DNA of 64,000 nt from an uncultured Dehalococcoidia bacterium (GTDB taxonomy: Bacteria > Chloroflexota > Dehalococcoidia > Lucifugimonadales > UBA3495). The stretch spans positions 881,029 through 945,028 of the forward strand of contig OX638345.1 in assembly GCA_951813535.1 (NCBI GenBank), written 5' to 3'. Numbering within the stretch: position 1 is the first letter of the stretch; every line of letters starts with the position of its first letter. Of this stretch, positions 55,955 through 64,000 are shown piece after piece. The notes under the pieces are model-generated. The model was not told the DNA's origin. It searched no databases and saw only the letters and a list, made by a program, of their open reading frames with translations. Position numbers and translations under genes: made by a program.

Positions 55955-58081
55955 TCATTCGGCTTCATCGCACGGATCCAGTGGTGAAGCATTTAGGTTC
56001 ATGAAGGCGTCAATTTCGTGTTGCGCTTGGATTTCTTCTGGTGGAATATATTGCCCCCAAAGGTCATCGTAGAGCGATTGGTGGGCCGCGATCAGGTGGT
56101 CCGGCAATCCTTCTCTGCTGGCTGCGAACGCGAGCAATTTCAGTACGGGGATCGCGTCGGTGCGATTGGCACGCGATTGATGGTAGGAGAGCAGGATTTC
56201 GGCGGTTCTTGCAGCTTCTTGAGGCGCATCCAAAAGCACCCATAGGTTAGCCAAATGGGACGCAGACTGCCGATTCACCTCGACAGCATTGATGTATCGG
56301 TCAGAAGCGATCTGCCGGATTTCCAGCGCCGTGTCGACGTGGAGCCGCGTGCCTTGTTGGTGTCGGATCTGGTCCAACAGAGCCCACAGGGTTGGGGGAA
56401 CCACCGCCGGGTTGTTGGCCTGCTGCAATATCCATTGTCGATCCGGTTCTCCCAATGCTGCCGCCAACCGAGCCGCACATTCCGCGGTCCCTGAATCTTC
56501 GCTCAGTAAGTCGGAGTGCCGACGCGCGAAGTCCGCGTGGGACCATACTAACTCGGCGAAGGCCCGCAACTTGCCGCAATCGAGGTTTCGACCGGCGTCT
56601 TTCAACAGCTGGACGGCGTAGAGTCCGACAGTCATGTAAATTTGGGCGATATCGTAGGCCCTACGGAAAACCTGTCCGTCCTCATCGGCATCCCACGCGC
56701 TCAGCGGGAGCGCTTTGCATTGGGCGATCACCCAATCCAGAGGGTCGATGTTGTCGTGTTTGATCACCACAGCTAGACCCACTGCAATCAGCCACTCTCG
56801 ATGGTTCCAGTGGCCCGAGAGGCGCCCAGACATCGAGTGTTCTTCCAAAGCCCCCTTCATTCTTCGCTCGTGTTCACCAAGCAGGATGCCGGAAATCTGG
56901 CCTGCCTTTTCTGGCTGCTGATCGCGGATGCCCAATGCGATGTCCGCGAGAGGTTTGCCTCTGGGCTCCAATTTGGCCTGCCGCAAGCCGGCCTCCATCT
57001 CCTCCACCACCTCGCCAAACCAGTGATTGAGCACGATATTCTCGAGCGATTGGGTGCAGTGCCGCTCGACTAACTTCGCCATGACCGGTTTTTCGTGTGG
57101 ACCGAAGGACGTGTAGTTGAGAAGCTCGAACATCCACCTAGCGCTTCCTCCAGGTCCGAGCGCCGCGAGACTGGAAACCATGTCGCCGATCATGTCCGAC
57201 ACGGTGGCGGCGCCCGTAGTGTCGACGTCACCGGTGTTGGCCGCCGTACGATCCGCGAACTCCGCCTCGCGGACAATTGCCATTACCTGGCCAATCGCCA
57301 TGGCAATCAACGCTGCGGGGGAAGTGTCCGTCACCCACTGCAGAGGTCGAAGGTGATCGGATGGGATTTTTAAATCAGACGCGCAGAACGCCGCCAACGA
57401 CTGCAACAAAGGGTCCTCTATCCGGCCGACCAGTTCCGGAAGCATCGCGGGCTTGAGATCCAGAAGGAGGGCCACCACCTGCGGAATTCCGGAGTACATC
57501 TGCCTCCATGCCTCGAACGCGGTATCGGGCCCCGCCTGGAAGGTCCGCAATGGGTCCTGGAGTCCGGTTTGACTGGGCCGCGCTTTCGCGCCCCTAACGT
57601 CCTCTCCAAAGACGCGCTTCGGGTCGCGAATATCGCCTTTCACGTGGAGGCTTTCCAAGGTGTCCACCGCGTATGCGGCGAAAACGTCGATTTGATCCGT
57701 ACACCACGCATCGTTGATCAGCGGTGCTGCGATGTCCGGGTGGATCGAACCCATAGCCCAAAAGGCTGTGTCGCGGTTCCCAATCTCGTCGCCCCTCGCA
57801 AGCGTTGCTCCTATGCCCTCGATGATCATCTCTGCGACCACCTCATTCATGTCCGCCCGCAGATGGTTTGGTTGACCTTCGGGGTCGAACCAACCGCGTA
57901 TCTCATTAATCACACGGTCCGCTTGATCCGTTGTTCGGACACGGTTTCAGATGATCGGCTCGACCAGGTCGTACCAGGTTGGTGGTTTCAAAGGTGCCAA
58001 ACCGTCACCGAAGATTCGCCAGATGACTTGCCGGGCTTCCGCCGGAATCTGAGCGGTAACCGCTTTCCTGCCGGTCGTCAT
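55955..58081 (-). pseudogene. Large helical protein, one in-frame TGA at codon 45
   Basis: The frame from the ATG at 58081 (AAGGAG upstream, ATGA overlap with the preceding stop) runs 708 codons to 55955, interrupted only by a TGA at 57947-57949. Before the stop: QIPAEARQVIWRIFGDGLAP and TWYDLVEPII. After it: NRVRTTDQADRVINEIRGWF. The sequence looks continuous through the stop, so a CGA-to-TGA change is likely. A GTG restart at 57913 would give 652 residues. The protein is rich in Leu/Ala helices without catalytic motifs I recognise (for example SPAALIAMAIGQVMAIVREA, NHREWLIAVGLAVVIKHDNI). It is coupled to the PLD-like gene and convergent with the NTPase. Confidence 0.6.
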
Positions 58082-59634
58082 TTGATCTCCTTCACGTGAA
58101 CACCGTTGTTGTTTGCCCCTACGTTCAATGACCAGCGTTCTTCTGCCTCGGCGCGATAGACCCCGTATGGAAGCACAGCGAAGGTGACGCCCTGATCATG
58201 CCAACCATTGATGGAATGGGTGATGATCATTTCCTGGTCCGGCGTGATCAGATACCGGTCGTGGAATGCCGAACGGTCATGCCCCTGACTACCCTTGACA
58301 GTGAACGACCTGATCGCCACGTGGTCGGTGAGGATTGAAGGATACCTGGACAGCCACATGTCAGGGTCCCGTTGTCCGGTGAGGATTCTCAGTTGCTGCC
58401 CCCTGGTCCTTTCGAACATGCTGCTGTAGATCCGCTCGTCCGTATAGTCGAAATTCCGGTGCATGAAGTAGGGGTCGGCCAAGTAGATGGGCCCGCCCGA
58501 ACGCCGGAGATCGGAGAGGAGATGGAGGAAGAAGTCGATTGCCTTCTCGACCTGGTGCGGACCAAAGCGCCCAAGGTTCCCTTCAGCGCGAGCGTCTTTG
58601 TCTCGCTGCCAACTCCTGCGCCCGAGCACTTCTTGCCGAATCGCCTGGTCCAAACCACCCGAATGTTCGTCGCCAACATTGAAGGTTGATCTGGCGTCCC
58701 CAAGGCTGAGGGTATTTATGGTGCCCCGTCGGCGATCATGGATCCTAAGCGTCTGACCGCCTGCGACGTCCAGCACGCCGTGGATCTCTCGCACCAAACT
58801 CGATTCCCACCTGTCTATGCACCGTCCGTCTCGACTCCGGAATACTGCGAACCCGACCAGATCCAACTCCGAATCGAAGTCGACGACGGTGTGACGTTGG
58901 GTTATTTCCAATTGCCGATGCACCACCACATCGCCGCTGTCGTGGGCCCACACGACGGCGTAGTAATCCAACTGCGGGAGGTCGGTACCGTGTGTGGATT
59001 TGACCTCAAGTATCAGTTGGGTCCGGAGGTTTATAAGTTCGCAGACTATTTCGTCCTCTGCGGCCGAGATCATGAGATTGCCAACCCGCTCCGATAGCCG
59101 ATCGAGAGGGAAAGCTAATCCTCGCAGGTGCCCCGCCGACAGGAGGCGGGCGTATGAGTCGCCTATCTCGCGCCAATGGTCGCGGGGTTCCGGTTCAAGA
59201 CTCCAAAACTCGGTCATCCGAGCGCTGTGCCTGGAGAACGGGCTGTTCACCGAGGGATCGTCGTTCCAGAGTTCGTTTCGGTAAGCGATATGGCAGCGGG
59301 GCAGTTGCTCGAGAGCGTAGCCAACGTCAATACCGTCAATGGATATGGCGTTTCGGTCCGAAATGGTCTTGAGCAAATCCGCGCAGTGTTTGAGCGGAGC
59401 GTCCAGGATGTGGAGTTGGATTTCCTGTGGGCCGACCGCATCGTTGGGCGGGAACGTCGTCGTCCGCCAGACCCGGTCCGGTTCAACCGCCCATGGACCC
59501 ATACCGTCGGCACGCCTATGGCGGATATGGGTGAACAGGTTGCGAGCAGTACCGTCTTCCCGATGCCACACCAGCACGGCCATCCGGGCGGTTCTGTCGT
59601 CATGGACTCCTTCCGAGAGGAGGATGTCATCCAT
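58078..59634 (-). CDS. PLD-like protein of a candidate defence locus
   Basis: This 518-residue protein has AAAGGAACGGAA before its start. Its C-terminal part has features of a phospholipase-D-like fold: IYLADPYFMHRNFDYTDERI, LRILTGQRDPDMW, and FHDRYLITPDQEMIITHSIN (an H-x-R/K-x motif followed by a strand and a Ser/Asn as in PLD-type nucleases). Only one clear H(D)RY motif is present, so a dimer or a degenerate second site is possible. The N-terminal 300 residues are unrecognised. From memory it resembles the VPA1262-type families, which I cannot verify here. It is the first gene of the operon with the large helical protein. Confidence 0.6.
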   Translation of the reverse strand: MDDILLSEGVHDDRTARMAVLVWHREDGTARNLFTHIRHRRADGMGPWAVEPDRVWRTTTFPPNDAVGPQEIQLHILDAPLKHCADLLKTISDRNAISIDGIDVGYALEQLPRCHIAYRNELWNDDPSVNSPFSRHSARMTEFWSLEPEPRDHWREIGDSYARLLSAGHLRGLAFPLDRLSERVGNLMISAAEDEIVCELINLRTQLILEVKSTHGTDLPQLDYYAVVWAHDSGDVVVHRQLEITQRHTVVDFDSELDLVGFAVFRSRDGRCIDRWESSLVREIHGVLDVAGGQTLRIHDRRRGTINTLSLGDARSTFNVGDEHSGGLDQAIRQEVLGRRSWQRDKDARAEGNLGRFGPHQVEKAIDFFLHLLSDLRRSGGPIYLADPYFMHRNFDYTDERIYSSMFERTRGQQLRILTGQRDPDMWLSRYPSILTDHVAIRSFTVKGSQGHDRSAFHDRYLITPDQEMIITHSINGWHDQGVTFAVLPYGVYRAEAEERWSLNVGANNNGVHVKEIK

Positions 59635-59639
59635 TTCCG

Positions 59640-60620
59640 TTCCTTTCTACGAGCGCCGGCATCCCGACCCAGCGTCCCCGCCCTCGCGGTTCTCGTGGCA
59701 TCAGTCAATCCAGCATACACTGTGCCTCAAGGAACGTCGGTCGCGTGGTCACGACCGGGCGCCGGTATGGGACTTGCTTCGGAATCCGACCTTTGTTGCA
59801 CATCGTGTAAGTGGCGGCAGGAGTCGCTCCGTTAGTCGATAGCGACGGGTGAACGCTCCGGTGGCGACCAGAGCGTCCGCTTTCCCTTGAGCCGTGGATT
59901 CCGCACCTCCCAGGTTGGCCGCCATCAGAGTTCCGCAGGCGGCTCTGCCGGCTTCAGCGGCAACGGCTGTTACAGTTTCCCGTTCACCCGCCGTCGAGGG
60001 CGTGGGCGTGAATGGATGGCGACCGTTTTGAGCTGAGGTGCGGAGTCTTCGCGTTCAGGACCGTTGCCCAGGGCGAGATTCCGCTATCTTGGTGTTTCTC
60101 TGCTCTCCGTCGTGCTGGCGGTAAGCGGGTTTTGCCCGATGCTGTTGCCGGTCTCGGTGATCTGGGTGACTTGGGGTTTGTCTGATTGGCTTTCAGTTGA
60201 TGACGGAGCTCTAGCTCTTTGCCGACGGGCCATGTCTTGTTTTAGGTGCTTGTCCGCGCACGTCGGGCATCGAGTCTGCCCTCCAACGGATGTGTTGGAG
60301 TACCTTGTGGACAACTCGCTTGCCTTGCGGCGGTGGTATTTGCTCTCGACTGGGCCTATGGCGCTCGCGCTTCTGCTCGGCTGTAAGGAGGATAGCCGGA
60401 TCCCCGCTGCCTCAGTGGAGGGCTTTTCAAGCGGGAACGTGAGCTCGAGGTTACTGCTCACCGTACATATCGGCTGGGTCGTATGCGTCGGCGAATACGG
60501 TCTGAGCGTGGAACTTCAGGACCGGCAGCTTGATGATGCCGATGTCGGTCCGTCGGACCGGGATACCCAAGAGGTCAAGCATTTCCATGGGCAGCGCCTT
60601 TTGGACTAAACCCGCACCGG
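59640..60620. other. No confidently supported gene
   Basis: A 181-codon frame (60064-60609, plus strand) begins with a hydrophobic segment but is shadowed by an equally long minus-strand frame with a CPTCADKH motif. Neither has a convincing ribosome site or domain. Part of this stretch must contain the promoter for the PLD-like operon. Confidence 0.35.
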
Positions 60621-61010
60621 CGATGACGTCGAGCCCTTGAACTGTAGGCTTAGCGGGCCTTCCAACGCTACGGTCACTGTCGGCATCCCGATTCTGTCCC
60701 TCTTGGGGATGTCTAGGCCATCGATTGAAATTGTGGCGGGTCTCGTTGGAGCTTCACGGCTGACAAGGTTGCAAGTCAGGTCAGTCGTCGATTGTCACGC
60801 CAATCGAGCGCTGGGATAGACGGGGTACCTTCCATTGAGAACGTTGTTGCCAATGTCCGAGCACCGTCGAACGATGAAGTCGGGGACGGAAATCCTCCGC
60901 AGTCGTAGCGCAGGTGGTCGCCTCGCAGCATCATTCTCCATATGGCCGCTGCGGCGACTTGATACTGCATTGGACCCGGCTCGTCCTGGCGCCGCCAATA
61001 ACCAACCAAA
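60621..61010. other. Intergenic, nothing recognised
   Basis: No gene or repeat is evident between the unsupported frame and the terminator at 61011. Confidence 0.3.
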
Positions 61011-61038
61011 AATCGCGCCCGGAAAACCGGGCGCGATT
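61011..61038 (-). terminator. Intrinsic terminator, minus strand
   Basis: A 12-bp stem (AATCGCGCCCGG/CCGGGCGCGATT) with a 4-base loop is followed on the minus strand by a T-rich run (TTTTTGG). It would end transcripts coming from the integrase side. Confidence 0.75.
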
Positions 61039-61078
61039 ATGCCTTCGAATGCTGTGGAATGCGGCCTGCTACTGTCGA

Positions 61079-61111
61079 TTGCTGGGAATTTGTCCAGCAA
61101 TTGTCCAGCAA
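61079..61111. repeat. TTGTCCAGCAA repeats near the integrase
   Basis: TTGTCCAGCAA occurs twice head to tail (61090-61100, 61101-61111), and its core CCAGCAA also occurs inverted as TTGCTGG at 61079-61085. It lies about 200 bp past the 3' end of the integrase gene, a position where arm or attachment sites can occur. Confidence 0.4.
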
Positions 61112-61239
61112 AACGGGCTCAATCCCGCTGATACGCCTCTAACTGAGACTTCCTTTGAGTTTGTAATCTGCCCTTATTGAGAAATTGGTGCCGAGGGAGG
61201 GACTCCGCCCGACAGAACCGTGCCCAAAGTGCTAAATCT

Positions 61240-61287
61240 CGGGGCCGGACCTTGGCTGCCGATATCAGCGTCCAAGGTCCGGCCCCG
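61240..61287 (-). terminator. Long hairpin after the integrase gene
   Basis: A perfect 16-bp GC-rich stem (CGGGGCCGGACCTTGG/CCAAGGTCCGGCCCCG) with a 16-base loop starts 24 bp past the integrase stop. There is no T run, so it may slow or protect transcript ends rather than act as a classic terminator. Confidence 0.55.
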
Positions 61288-61310
61288 GCTGAGTAGGGTT
61301 CTAACGGGGA

Positions 61311-62396
61311 TCATTCACCCATGAATTCGGTAAACGCATCCGATACCGATTCGCCCCAACCTGGCAAAAGGTGGGCGTAGATCCGGAGTAACGTTGTCAC
61401 GTCTGAGTGCCCCAGCCTGTCCGCTATCGCCTTCGGATTTTGCTTGCTTTGGAGCAACACGCTGGCGTGAAAGTGGCGGAAGGCATGGAAATTGATGCCC
61501 TTGAGCTCTTCTTCGAGGCCTGCCTTGCGCACCAGACGCTTGAGACGGTAGGTAATCGTCGACGGCTTCAACGTGGAGCCGTCGTCGTTGTGAAATACCA
61601 GGTCGTCGCCCTGAGGACGAGTCGGGGACATTTCTTTCAGTAGGCGCAGTACCTGGACGGTCCCTTCGTCGATGACCACGGTGCGGACACTCTTGCGGGT
61701 CTTCGGTCGCTTCTGAATCATTCCTCGTCCTTGGGTCTTGACCAGGCTCGAGGTGACACGGATCCGCTTGTGGTCCAAGTCGACGTTTCCCCAGGTCAAG
61801 CCCAACGCTTCTCCGCGCCTCATTCCGGTGTAGACCATTACGCGCACCAGCGCAAACAGAGGGTCATCCGTCTCTGCGGCGGTAACAAGCAGAGCTTGTA
61901 CGTGCTCCACCGACGGAGGCTCGACCTCTGGTGACCGGCCTTTCCGGAAGGCAGCGAAGGGGATGATATTGTGGGTTATCCTTTCCGTTTTTACGGCGTA
62001 GGCGAATGATCCTCCGAGGACGGTCAGGATCAGGTCTGCGGTCCGCCGCCCCTTGACCCTTTCGTGTAGGGTCGCCTGGAATTTGTAGATGTCTTTGAGC
62101 ACGAGATCGGCCATACGTTCGTGCCCGATGAGTGGGTAGATGTGCTTCCGAGCGAGGCAGGAGTACCGCTCGTAAGTGGTAATTTCGTACGTAATTCGGA
62201 CCACGGTTTCTAACCATTCGGTGGTGATGGCCGATACCGTTAGTTCTTCGGGTTTGGCGTTTCTTGGCGACACGCTCAACCTCCTGTTCGACAGATTTAG
62301 TGCGGTGGGTTCTTCGTCCTCCGAAGAACTCGCCTGGCGGCAAGTCGCTTCGGGAACTGGCGCCACTTCGTGGAACCGGTAAGAACTTTGGTGCAC
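61311..62396 (-). CDS. Phage-type tyrosine integrase
   Basis: This 361-residue integrase has an N-terminal core-binding domain (TTEWLETVVRITYEITTYER, DIYKFQATLHERVKGRRTAD) and a catalytic domain with Arg in VYTGMRRGEALGL, the HxxR box in INFHAFRHFHASVLL, and Tyr in HSDVTTLLRIYAHLL. The start (GTG at 62396) has no good ribosome site, and the first 50 residues look unlike typical integrases; a frameshift near 62300 is possible because another frame upstream (TGSTKWRQFPKRLAARR) also looks protein-like. It probably mobilised an island that includes the neighbouring PLD-like/NTPase locus. No tRNA target is visible. Confidence 0.85.
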   Translation of the reverse strand: MHQSSYRFHEVAPVPEATCRQASSSEDEEPTALNLSNRRLSVSPRNAKPEELTVSAITTEWLETVVRITYEITTYERYSCLARKHIYPLIGHERMADLVLKDIYKFQATLHERVKGRRTADLILTVLGGSFAYAVKTERITHNIIPFAAFRKGRSPEVEPPSVEHVQALLVTAAETDDPLFALVRVMVYTGMRRGEALGLTWGNVDLDHKRIRVTSSLVKTQGRGMIQKRPKTRKSVRTVVIDEGTVQVLRLLKEMSPTRPQGDDLVFHNDDGSTLKPSTITYRLKRLVRKAGLEEELKGINFHAFRHFHASVLLQSKQNPKAIADRLGHSDVTTLLRIYAHLLPGWGESVSDAFTEFMGE

Positions 62397-62990
62397 AGAT
62401 CTGTCGCACCGGTCAGGTTATGCCTGTCGCAGACAGCATTGCTCAGTTGTCTACGCTCGGTTATTAACCGATTGTAGGCAAAGGAAATCGCGCCGAACAT
62501 TCGCCCGGACGCATCACCGGCCGTTTCGAAAACGGCCTCCAATGGCGAGCCCTAGGACCCGTACTACGGGTGCATCAACCTACTTCAGTAAACGCGCCGT
62601 CCGGCGCGTGAACTGACCTCGAGGGTATGGAAAATCCGACGCTCTTCGCCGTCGGTCAAATTCCCCGCATGGCGGGGCTTATGCGGCGCAGGTCTGCGGG
62701 CAAGAAAGGCTGCAAACGCCTTGATCGCGCCTGTGTTGGGCTACGACTTCGGACGGCTCCGCGTCCGGCAAATACCCCGTCTCTTCGGGGTCTAACCGCT
62801 CCACTCGAACGGTGCAAAATAGGCGATCCTCGCCTCTACAGGCCCCAATCTGGGGCCGAACATCTTCAAACGTGCTCTCCACACTAACATCATTACGGGC
62901 GCTTGTCAAACCTTGCCCTTGCGGGACAGGGCAATCGCGTCTTAATATGATTTTTTGAAATGTGCTAATGTCCCATGATCCGGTAAAGGT
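62397..62990. other. Intergenic with several short hairpins
   Basis: No gene is supported. Symmetric elements include CGGTTATTAACCG (62458-62470), GGCCGTTT/AAACGGCC (62519-62537), ACGCGCC/GGCGCGT (62592-62610), CCCCGTCTCTTCGGGG near 62785 and GGCCCCAATCTGGGGCC near 62832. Such clustering at a junction between an integrase and an IS is typical of recombinogenic DNA. Confidence 0.4.
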
Positions 62991-63007
62991 CGGGGAGGTA
63001 GAAGGGC

Positions 63008-64000
63008 ATAGCACAAGCACCCAAGGCAACAGTGCTCGATCATTTCGCTCAGTTGGACGACCCACGGGTGGAACGCACCCGGCGCCATAATCTGGTGGAC
63101 ATCCTGGCGATCGCCATCTGCGCCACCATCTGCGGAGCCGATTCCTGGGTGCATGTCGAGCTGTTCGGCAAGAGTAAGCTGGCCTGGTTTCAGAGTTTCC
63201 TGGAACTGCCTCACGGCATTCCGTCTCACGACACCTTCGGCGATGTCTTCGCCCGCCTCGACCCAGTGCAGTTGCAGAATTGCTTCGTGTCCTGGACCCA
63301 GGCCATCGCTGAGGTGCTGCCCGGCGAGGTGGTGGCCATTGACGGCAAGACCGCGCGGCGGTCCTATGACCGGGCGGGTAAGAAAGGGGCGATCCACATG
63401 GTCAGCGCCTGGGCCACCCAGCAGAGCCTGACCCTGGGCCAGGTCAAGACTGACGAGAAATCCAACGAGATCACCGCCATTCCTCAACTGCTGGAGTTGC
63501 TGAACCTGAATGGCTGCATCGTAACCATTGACGCCATGGGCTGCCAGCGGGAGATCGCTCAGAAGATCATAGAGGGCGGTGCCGACTACGTGCTGGCGGT
63601 CAAGGAAAACCAGGGTCGACTGCACGAGGGTATTCAAGACCTGTTCGAGGGCGCCGAGGCATTGGGCTTTGACGAGACACCCTATGACCACGCTGAGACG
63701 GTGGACAAGGGACACGGGCGGGTGGAACGCCGGGAATGCTGGGTCATCACCGATCAGGACTGCCTGGATTATCTGGACCCTCAGGGACAATGGCCCCAAC
63801 TGAAGGCCGCCGTCAGGGTGGTGGGCCATCGTCAAACGGCAGAAGGCGGTACCAGTCAACCCCGCTACTACATCAGCAGCCTCTCGGCCTCAGCGGAATA
63901 ACTGCTGGCCACCATCAGAAGCCACTGGAGCATCGAAAATTCGTTGCACTGGACCCTGGACGTGACCTTTCGGGAAGACCAGTGCCGAATACGCAAGGAC
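63008..64000 (+). pseudogene. ISAs1-family transposase, mutated and cut by the window edge
   Basis: The frame has LDHFAQLDDPRVERTRRHNL, then GEVVAIDGKTARRSYDRAGK (first Asp), GCIVTIDAMGCQREIAQKII (second Asp) and, past a TAA at 63899-63901, [20 protein letters not shown] (Glu region). These are ISAs1 landmarks. The sequence continues in frame across the TAA, so it is a nonsense change, probably CAA to TAA. The expected initiator is ATA at 63008 where ATG would be normal; the GTG at 63032 is the next start. It runs off the right edge. Confidence 0.85.

Noticed and set aside
60064-60609. 181-codon gene with a hydrophobic start
   Set aside because: No ribosome site, Cys-rich odd composition and an equally long opposite frame; left as unsupported.
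1-64000. tRNA, rRNA or CRISPR array
   Set aside because: I found no T-loop signature with a matching cloverleaf, no rRNA-like conserved blocks and no regularly spaced direct repeats; the repeats present are coding modules or tandem slippage arrays.

Overview
The window is a GC-rich stretch of an uncultured-type bacterial genome. It is crowded with insertion sequences and with genes they have broken. I see no rRNA, tRNA or CRISPR array. The paired DUF1501/DUF1800 proteins, an HpaB-type flavin monooxygenase with a cupin and an alpha/beta hydrolase, very large cadherin/fibronectin-III surface proteins with Pro/Thr-rich stalks, and Cys lipoproteins resemble genomes of Chloroflexota (SAR202/Dehalococcoidia-like). 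That assignment is inference from gene content, not a marker-gene placement.

Layout. 1-2440: remnants of IS66, another transposase, IS110 and an IS701-like DDE element. 2857-5729: a small catabolic-looking cluster (hydrolase, cupin, HpaB oxygenase). 5910-10000: a complete IS21 element (istA/istB) set inside two oppositely oriented IS701-like fragments, then a possible IS1182 scrap. 10140-12072: a NarL-type two-component pair with a decayed paralogous kinase behind it. 13965-26473: a surface module of a small exported protein, a 3,396-residue cadherin/FN3 protein with an internal 1,734-bp higher-order duplication, and a lipoprotein gluzincin peptidase. 26864-29973: a junkyard of recombinase, IS701-like, IS21-type and IS66 remnants plus a surface-protein fragment. 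30064-33686: a DUF1800-DUF1501-NHL operon. 34038-36179: a duplicated leader with two intrinsic terminators, then an LpxH-like phosphoesterase and a GT4 glycosyltransferase. 36211-39022: UDP-glucose 6-dehydrogenase cut by a complete 1,454-bp IS. 39467-43000: a truncated NarK-type porter, IS630 in a helicase remnant, and a helicase/istB chimera. 43328-46132: a lipoprotein, an MFS transporter and a small Cys/His protein. 46554-55884: a truncated integrase, a truncated IS1380, a second IS21, a STAND/NACHT-type NTPase gene cut twice (by IS630 and IS1380), and an intact IS1380. 55955-59634: a large helical protein and a PLD-like protein, ATGA-coupled and convergent to the NTPase. 61311-62396: tyrosine integrase. 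63008-64000: an ISAs1 transposase running off the right edge.

How the parts relate. The most unusual locus is 50698-59634. Removing the two insertion sequences and one copy of each target duplication restores a continuous 757-codon NACHT-like ATPase reading frame. It faces a two-gene operon whose products look like a PLD-family nuclease-like protein and a helical-repeat partner. This has the look of a conflict/defence island next to an integrase that is being dismantled by transposons. The second unusual signal is a family of 23-24-bp hairpin insertions (AGCCTG followed by a 7-bp stem-loop), always placed at an AG^G site and found inside transposase genes. The third is the duplicated short-ORF/terminator leader in front of the phosphoesterase/glycosyltransferase pair.
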